A stretch of DNA of 38,956 nucleotides from Candidatus Bipolaricaulota bacterium (GTDB taxonomy: Bacteria > Bipolaricaulota > Bipolaricaulia > Bipolaricaulales > Bipolaricaulaceae): positions 1-38,956 of the forward strand of contig JAUQPF010000044.1 of assembly GCA_030550535.1 (NCBI GenBank), read 5' to 3'. Each line of letters opens with the position of its first letter. The stretch's first letter is position 1. A program made the position numbers and the translations under genes. Under the pieces are notes generated by a model. The model saw only the letters and a program-made list of their open reading frames with translations. It did not search any database and was not told the origin of the DNA. Shown one piece after another: positions 34,322-38,956 of the stretch.

Positions 34322-35683
34322 TCAGGGAAGCGGGGCGACCCGACGGAGCTTATAGCGCTCGTAGAGGAGCTCAGGCGGGTCCCCGAGGCGCACCACCACG
34401 GGCAGCGTGCGCTCGCCCAAAAGCGCCCGGAACCGGACCTCGCCCTCCCCCACCTCTTCCAGGGCCAGGACCACGGTGAGGGGCGCCTCGCGGTCCTCCA
34501 CCACGAGCTCCACGGTTCCGCCCCGCGGCCGCAGGGTGGCCCGCATCGTGTCCCGGTAGGTCCCGTACACCCCAAGGATCCTTTCGCTTACGGCCTCCAG
34601 GCGCACGAAGGGGAGCCGCTCCAAAGGCTCGCCCAAAAGGAGCGCCAGAGCAGCCTGGGCGAATTGGGCCATGGGATAGCCGGAGCCGTTGGCCAGGACC
34701 GCCACCCCCACCCCCTCCTCAGGGACGAACCCGATGTGCGCAGTGTACACAAGGACGCTTCCCCCATGGCCGACGAGGGTGCGGCCGAAGAAGCGCTGCA
34801 CGGAAAGGCCGAGGGCGTAGGAGGCGGGGCCCACGGGCTCGGGCCAGCGGGGCTCCGCCGGCATGGGCACCCGCGGTCGTACCGCCTCCGCGTAGCTTTC
34901 GGGCCGCAGAAGAGGAGCACCCCGCCGGAGCCACATGCCCAAATACTTCGCCAGGTCCAGCGCCGTGCTCACCAAGGCCCCGTCGCTTCCGATCGGGATG
35001 GGCCGGATCTTCCCCGGCCTGGGCTGGCCCTCCGCAGGCACCACATACGGCGTGGCGAGCTCGGCGAACTCCTCCCCCAGGAACCCCGTGTTCCCCATGC
35101 CCAAGGGCTCAAGGATTCTCTTCCGCACGTAGTCCGCATAGGAAAGCCCGGAGAGCTTCGCGATGATCCCCCCAAGGAGGATGTACCCCTCGTTCAGGTA
35201 GAACCAGCGCGTGCCGGGCTTGGCCTCCACCCAGTCCTCCGCGGCGTTGAGCCAGGCCACGAAGTCCTCCACCGTGGCCAGGGCTAAGGGTCTTCCGCCC
35301 GTCCCTTGCTCCCAGCGAAGCTCGGCCTCGGCGTAGGCCAGGGCGGGGATCCCTGCGGTGTGGGTGAGCAGGTGCCAAATCCGAATGGGCTCGCCAAACG
35401 GCCGAATCCGGAGGGGCAGGAACTTCTCCACCGGGTCCTCAAGGGAAAGCTTGCCCTCTTCCTGAAGCTGGAGGATCCCGATCGCCGTGAAGGATTTGGT
35501 GATGCTCCCGATCCCGTAGGCCGTGGAGGGGGTTGCCGAAAGCTTCTTCTCTAAATCGCGGAAGCCGAAGCCCCGCGCGTACAGAACTTCGTCCCCCTGC
35601 ACCAGGGCCAGGCTTACCCCGGGAAGCCGGGTCCGCCGCATCCTCTCCCGCACGAACTCCTCAAGCCCCGCAAAATCCCGCAT
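34322..35683 (-). CDS. Beta-lactamase-fold serine hydrolase (class C/esterase-like), no signal peptide
   Basis: The 453 residues form a class C beta-lactamase/D-Ala-D-Ala peptidase-like domain with Ser60-Ile-Thr-Lys63 (SITKS), Tyr162-Leu-Asn164 and a GHGGSV motif (about 310) in place of KTG. A C-terminal domain of about 100 residues (LGVYGTYRDTMRATLRP onward) resembles the lipocalin-like tails of D-aminopeptidases and esterases of this group. There is no signal peptide, so it should be cytoplasmic and not an antibiotic-resistance enzyme. It follows the dipeptide epimerase by 3 bases, suggesting peptide or amino-acid ester substrates. Confidence 0.88.
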   Translation of the reverse strand: MRDFAGLEEFVRERMRRTRLPGVSLALVQGDEVLYARGFGFRDLEKKLSATPSTAYGIGSITKSFTAIGILQLQEEGKLSLEDPVEKFLPLRIRPFGEPIRIWHLLTHTAGIPALAYAEAELRWEQGTGGRPLALATVEDFVAWLNAAEDWVEAKPGTRWFYLNEGYILLGGIIAKLSGLSYADYVRKRILEPLGMGNTGFLGEEFAELATPYVVPAEGQPRPGKIRPIPIGSDGALVSTALDLAKYLGMWLRRGAPLLRPESYAEAVRPRVPMPAEPRWPEPVGPASYALGLSVQRFFGRTLVGHGGSVLVYTAHIGFVPEEGVGVAVLANGSGYPMAQFAQAALALLLGEPLERLPFVRLEAVSERILGVYGTYRDTMRATLRPRGGTVELVVEDREAPLTVVLALEEVGEGEVRFRALLGERTLPVVVRLGDPPELLYERYKLRRVAPLP

Positions 35684-35686
35684 GGC

Positions 35687-36838
35687 TCACTCTCCCGACC
35701 GCATCCTCTCGCCCACGGTGTACGTGCGCACGGGCTTAAGCCAATCCTTTCGGATCTCCACAAAACCGAAGCCGGGGGCCTCGGGGTCGGCCAGGACCTG
35801 GAAGCCGTTGTGGATGGCGGAGCCGCCCCGGGCCACGAGCTTCGCCTCCGGCCGCTCCCCCAAATCCAGATCGCGAAAGACCACGTTGGCTTCGCTGAGG
35901 GCAAAGTGCACGGCCGCGGTGGCCGAAAGGTTGGACTCCACCATCCCGCCGATCATGTTTGGGATTCCTGCGTGCTTGCAGATCGTGGCGATCTCTTTGG
36001 CGCGCAAAAGTCCGCCGGCCTTCATGAGCTTTATGTTCACGTAGTCGCAGGCCTCCAGATGGAGGGCCCGCAGGGCATCGCTGGGGGAGTGGACGCTTTC
36101 GTCGGCCATGATGGGGATGGGCGAGCGCTTGCGCACCCAGGCCATCCCCTCCAGGTCCTCCGCGGCCACCGGCTGCTCCACGAACTCCACGCCGTACTCG
36201 CTCATCCGGGTGAGGGCCCAGACGGCCTGGGCGCGGGTCCAGCCCTGGTTGGCGTCGATCCACATCCGGACCTTTTCCCCGATGGCCTCCCGCACGGCCC
36301 GCACCCGCTCCACATCGGCCTTCGGATCCTCGCCCACCTTCACCTTGATGGCCCGGAAGCCCGCCTCCACCAGGGCCTTGGCCTCCGCGGCCATCCGCGC
36401 GGGGGAATCGATCCCCACGGTGAAGTCCGTCTCCACCGGCTCCGCGAGGCTTCCGCCCAAAAGCCGCCACACCGGCTCCCCGTAGATCTGCCCAACGAGA
36501 TCGTGGAGCGCCAGATCCAAAGAAGCCTTGGCCGCAGCGTTCCCAAGGAGGACCCGATCCATCTTGTTCAGGAGGTGACAAATCCGCCGGGGATCCTCGC
36601 CGAGGAGAACGGGGATGAGGTGATCCAGCGCGGCCAGAACGGAGTCAGGGGTGCAGCCGAGGATCACGGCGCTAGGGGAGGCCTCGCCCCAGCCCACACG
36701 GCCATGGTTGTCGTGGAGAGCCACGATCACCTCGGTCTTCTCCGTAGTTGTGCCGAGCGCGATACGAAAGGGCTTCTCCAGGGAAAACCGAAAAAGGAAA
36801 ACCTCTGCCCGCTCCACCCACACCTTGGCCACGGCCAC
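35687..36838 (-). CDS. Dipeptide epimerase (L-Ala-D/L-Glu epimerase-like)
   Basis: This enolase-superfamily enzyme epimerises the second residue of dipeptides, typically L-Ala-D-Glu from murein. The 383 residues have Lys165-x-Lys167, metal ligands Asp195, Glu221 and Asp246, Lys270 as the second base, and Asp323-x-Asp325. This set parallels the Bacillus Ala-Glu epimerase (Lys162, Lys268, DxD at 321-323). TDFTVGID is also typical. The start is taken as GTG 36838; a second GTG lies two codons later. Substrate specificity in this family varies, so Ala-Glu is a default guess. Confidence 0.9.
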   Translation of the reverse strand: MAVAKVWVERAEVFLFRFSLEKPFRIALGTTTEKTEVIVALHDNHGRVGWGEASPSAVILGCTPDSVLAALDHLIPVLLGEDPRRICHLLNKMDRVLLGNAAAKASLDLALHDLVGQIYGEPVWRLLGGSLAEPVETDFTVGIDSPARMAAEAKALVEAGFRAIKVKVGEDPKADVERVRAVREAIGEKVRMWIDANQGWTRAQAVWALTRMSEYGVEFVEQPVAAEDLEGMAWVRKRSPIPIMADESVHSPSDALRALHLEACDYVNIKLMKAGGLLRAKEIATICKHAGIPNMIGGMVESNLSATAAVHFALSEANVVFRDLDLGERPEAKLVARGGSAIHNGFQVLADPEAPGFGFVEIRKDWLKPVRTYTVGERMRSGE

Positions 36839-36849
36839 TCACCGTCGGG

Positions 36850-36855
36850 AGGATA
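36850..36855 (-). promoter_or_regulatory. Possible -10 box before the dipeptide epimerase
   Basis: TATCCT lies 11 bases before the GTG at 36838, within the 38-base gap after recR. No -35 is evident; read-through from dnaX-recR is the alternative. Confidence 0.3.
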
Positions 36856-36876
36856 GCGAAAACGCCAGGCTTTGGG

Positions 36877-37461
36877 CTAGAGGGGGATGCGGCCTTTTAG
36901 GGCCCGGCCCAGGGTGAGCTCGTCCGCGGACTCCAGATCCCGCCCCACCGGAATCCCCTGGGCGATCTGGGAGACCCTCACCCCTAAGGGCTTGAGCAGG
37001 CGCAGAAGGTGCATGGCCGTGAGGTCGCCCTCGAGCTTGGGCTCCAGGGCCAGGATCACCTCTTCCGTCCCCTCCTCCCGCACGCGGGAAAGGAGGTGCG
37101 CGATGGTGAGGTCCTCCGCACGGATCCCGGAGGTGGGCGAGATCAGCCCGCCCAGGACGTGGTACAGGCCGCGGTACTCCCCGGTGCGCTCGATCCGCTC
37201 CACCTCCCAGGGATGGGCCACCACGCAAATCGTCTTCGCTTCGCGGGCGGGATCCCGGCAAATGGGGCACAGGCCCCCTTCGGAAAAACCGTGGCAGCGG
37301 GGGCAGCGGCCGATGCGAGAAAGAACGGAAAGGGCGCGAAGCAAACGCTCGGTCTCCTCGGGCTTAGCCAAAAGGAAGAAGGCGATGCGCTCCGCCGAGC
37401 GCCGGCCGATCCCGGGAAGGCGGGCAAGCGCGGAAAGCACCTCTTCCAGCGCGGGGATCAT
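36877..37461 (-). CDS. recR: Recombination protein RecR
   Basis: RecR, with RecO and RecF, loads RecA at single-strand gaps. The 194 residues show a helix-hairpin-helix (LARLPGIGRRSAERIAFFLL), a four-Cys zinc finger (CPRC and CPIC, about 53-68), and a Toprim domain (EAKTICVVAHPWEVERIERT, then LEPKLEGDLTAMHLL). ATG 37461 overlaps the dnaX stop in ATGA. The ybaB/ebfC gene commonly found between dnaX and recR is missing here. Confidence 0.97.
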   Translation of the reverse strand: MIPALEEVLSALARLPGIGRRSAERIAFFLLAKPEETERLLRALSVLSRIGRCPRCHGFSEGGLCPICRDPAREAKTICVVAHPWEVERIERTGEYRGLYHVLGGLISPTSGIRAEDLTIAHLLSRVREEGTEEVILALEPKLEGDLTAMHLLRLLKPLGVRVSQIAQGIPVGRDLESADELTLGRALKGRIPL

Positions 37462-38930
37462 GACAGGCTAATGATCTCGCCCTCGAGTTTTTCCGCCAAG
37501 AGCCTGGCCGCCTCCTCCAAGGACAGGCGCCCTCCGCCTTCGTTTCCCGCATACCCCACCTCCACGGCCAAGAGGGGGTCGAAGAAGCGCCGGGCCACCT
37601 CCTCGAGGGCTTGCCGGACTTCTTTTTCCTGCAGGGATTCGTAGTGGTAGCGGAAGCCTGGAGGCAGGGTAACGCGAAGGATTCCATCCGTGTAGGCCCA
37701 TTGCGCGGGAGCAAGGAAGACCCCGAGGTCGGCGCGGGCCTCCCAGGCCGCCCGAAGCACCTCCTCCCAAACTTCGCGCGCCTCCCCACGGTTGGACTCG
37801 TTATCCCCGGGCTCCTCGGAAATCGCAGCCCTGGGCTCCGCCGTTATGGCCGGTGAAAGATCCTCCTTGGGCGCCTCGGGTAGGGAAGCGGGGGAGGCGG
37901 TCTCGGCACGGGCCCTCCTCGGGGTCTTCGGAAGCCCACAGTGCTCCAGCACGAAGAGCTCAAGACGCAGCCGCCGGGAAAAGGAGCGGGGAAGCTCCGT
38001 GCGCAGGGCCAAAAGGCCCCCCAGGAGGGAAAGAAACTCTTGTTCGCCGGCGACCGCGCGATCCCGGGCCCGGCCGAGGAGCTCCTCTGCGAAGAGGGCC
38101 AGGTCCTGCCCGCGGCGGGCGAGCTCCTCCACAGTCGCGAGGGCCTCGTCCGCGTTCTTGGCCACGAGGGCATCCAAAAACCGGTCGACCTGGGCCCGGG
38201 AAGGCAAGCCCAAATAGGCCTCGATGCGCTCCGGGGTGAGGGGGCCCGTGCGACCTAACTGTTCCAAAAGTACTAGGGCATCGCGCAGGGACCCCCCGGA
38301 CCGCTGGGCCAACACCTCCGCCGCCCCCGGAGCCAGCGCAAAACCCTCGGCCTGGGCGATCTCCGTGATCTTCGCGGCGATGAGGTCCTCGGGGATGGGC
38401 TGAAGCCAGAACGCCTGACAGCGGGAAAGGACCGTGGGCGGAACCTTGTGGGGCTCGGTGGTGGCGAAGAGGAAGAGCACGTGGGGCGGGGGCTCCTCCA
38501 AGGTCTTGAGGAGGGCGTTGAACGCCTCCGGGGTGAGCATGTGGACCTCGTCGATGATGTAGACCTTGTAGCGAGCCCCTGCGGGGAGGAAGGCCACCTC
38601 CTCGCGCAGCTGGCGCACCTGGTCGATTCCGCGGTGGGAAGCGCCGTCGATTTCCACTACATCCAAGGACTGTCCGGAGAGGATGCGGGTGCAGTTGGGG
38701 CAGCGATTGCAAGGCTCGCCGTCCTCAGGGGCCAGACAATTGGCGGCCCGGGCAAGGAGGCGCGCCAGCGTGGTTTTTCCGATCCCGCGCTGTCCCGCGA
38801 AGAGATAGGCGTGGTGGAGCTGGCCTTGAGCCACGGCGCGCTTGAGGGTGGCCACCACGAGGTCCTGGCCCACCACCTCGGAGAAGCGCTTGGGCCGCCA
38901 CCGCCGGTAGAGAGCGAGCTCCTCCGCCAT
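37458..38930 (-). CDS. dnaX: DNA polymerase III subunit gamma/tau
   Basis: DnaX is the AAA+ motor of the clamp loader. The 490 residues have YRRWRPKRFSEVVGQ, Walker A GQRGIGKTT (about 46-54), a zinc module (CNRCPNC), DEVH (Walker B), a SRC sensor region and the collar domain to about 320. A Glu/Pro/Ala-rich linker (about 330-385) and a C-terminal domain follow, so this is tau-length. I found no A-rich slippery heptamer in the right frame for a gamma form. A TAACCT (38945-38940) lies 9 bases before the ATG with no Shine-Dalgarno. Confidence 0.96.
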   Translation of the reverse strand: MAEELALYRRWRPKRFSEVVGQDLVVATLKRAVAQGQLHHAYLFAGQRGIGKTTLARLLARAANCLAPEDGEPCNRCPNCTRILSGQSLDVVEIDGASHRGIDQVRQLREEVAFLPAGARYKVYIIDEVHMLTPEAFNALLKTLEEPPPHVLFLFATTEPHKVPPTVLSRCQAFWLQPIPEDLIAAKITEIAQAEGFALAPGAAEVLAQRSGGSLRDALVLLEQLGRTGPLTPERIEAYLGLPSRAQVDRFLDALVAKNADEALATVEELARRGQDLALFAEELLGRARDRAVAGEQEFLSLLGGLLALRTELPRSFSRRLRLELFVLEHCGLPKTPRRARAETASPASLPEAPKEDLSPAITAEPRAAISEEPGDNESNRGEAREVWEEVLRAAWEARADLGVFLAPAQWAYTDGILRVTLPPGFRYHYESLQEKEVRQALEEVARRFFDPLLAVEVGYAGNEGGGRLSLEEAARLLAEKLEGEIISLS

Positions 38931-38939
38931 GACCCCCGA

Positions 38940-38945
38940 AGGTTA
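38940..38945 (-). promoter_or_regulatory. -10 box of dnaX-recR (leaderless type)
   Basis: TAACCT on the minus strand ends 9 bases before the dnaX ATG. The -35 position lies beyond the window edge. Confidence 0.4.
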
Positions 38946-38956
38946 GAGGATACGGG

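Noticed and set aside
34322-35683. Antibiotic-resistance beta-lactamase
   Set aside because: No signal peptide, GHGG in place of KTG, and an esterase/D-aminopeptidase-like C-terminal domain beside a dipeptide epimerase argue for a metabolic role.
37486-37633. Short A5 runs in dnaX as programmed-frameshift sites
   Set aside because: The runs (GGAAAAAG and GGAAAAAC on the coding strand) are not in the X-XXY-YYZ phase and lie close to the 3' end, so they would not give a gamma-length product.

Overview
The window is a GC-rich (about two-thirds G+C by eye), very densely coded bacterial chromosome segment. Most genes abut or overlap by 1-30 bases. I see no insertion sequence, prophage, CRISPR array or rRNA. 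Several features point to a thermophile: a complete ttuB-ttuA-trmI set for T-loop tRNA modification, a 14-gene archaeal-order membrane-bound hydrogenase (Mbh), an archaeal-looking methionyl-tRNA synthetase, and leaderless-looking promoters. The lineage cannot be fixed from sequence alone. An uncultured thermophilic phylum such as Bipolaricaulota (Acetothermia/OP1) would fit, but that is inference.

Layout. (1) 1-10027, minus strand: one run metG > rplU > prp-like > rpmA > obgE > nadD > infC > rpmI > rplT > glyQ > glyS > rng (cut by the window edge). It covers translation, ribosome assembly, NAD synthesis and RNA decay. The only clear promoter is before metG, and infC and rng appear to start with ATC. 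(2) 10078-12946: an ACT-domain protein, mscL (minus), a DUF554 membrane protein and an MFS transporter. (3) 12839-17095, minus: sucC > S55-type secreted peptidase > murF. (4) 17223-19247, plus: gyrB and tRNA-Ala(GGC). (5) 19249-24314: a secreted PqaA-like hydrolase, a small exported protein with an mtfA-like peptidase, ttuB-ttuA-trmI (minus), and an exported LTxxQ protein ending in a strong terminator. (6) 24379-32298, minus: mbhA to mbhN, a ferredoxin-dependent, ion-pumping [NiFe]-hydrogenase, with hypB-hypA (nickel insertion) divergent at 32405-33429. (7) 33426-38930, minus: dnaX > recR, then a dipeptide epimerase, a cytoplasmic beta-lactamase-fold protein and an unknown membrane protein.

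How the parts work together. The Mbh operon should oxidise reduced ferredoxin, evolve H2 and export Na+ or H+ through its Mrp-like half. HypA and HypB load nickel into MbhL. TtuA/TtuB and TrmI modify the two partners of the T54-A58 pair in the tRNA T-loop. The epimerase and beta-lactamase-fold genes suggest peptide or murein-peptide recycling.

Regulation. Nine genes or operons that lack a well-placed Shine-Dalgarno sequence have a TANNNT hexamer 8-11 bases upstream of the start codon, as expected for leaderless mRNAs. Three genes with longer leaders (metG, mscL, sucC) have the hexamer 18-19 bases upstream. No intergenic stretch exceeds 300 bases; the longest are about 105-130 bases and hold the promoters listed.
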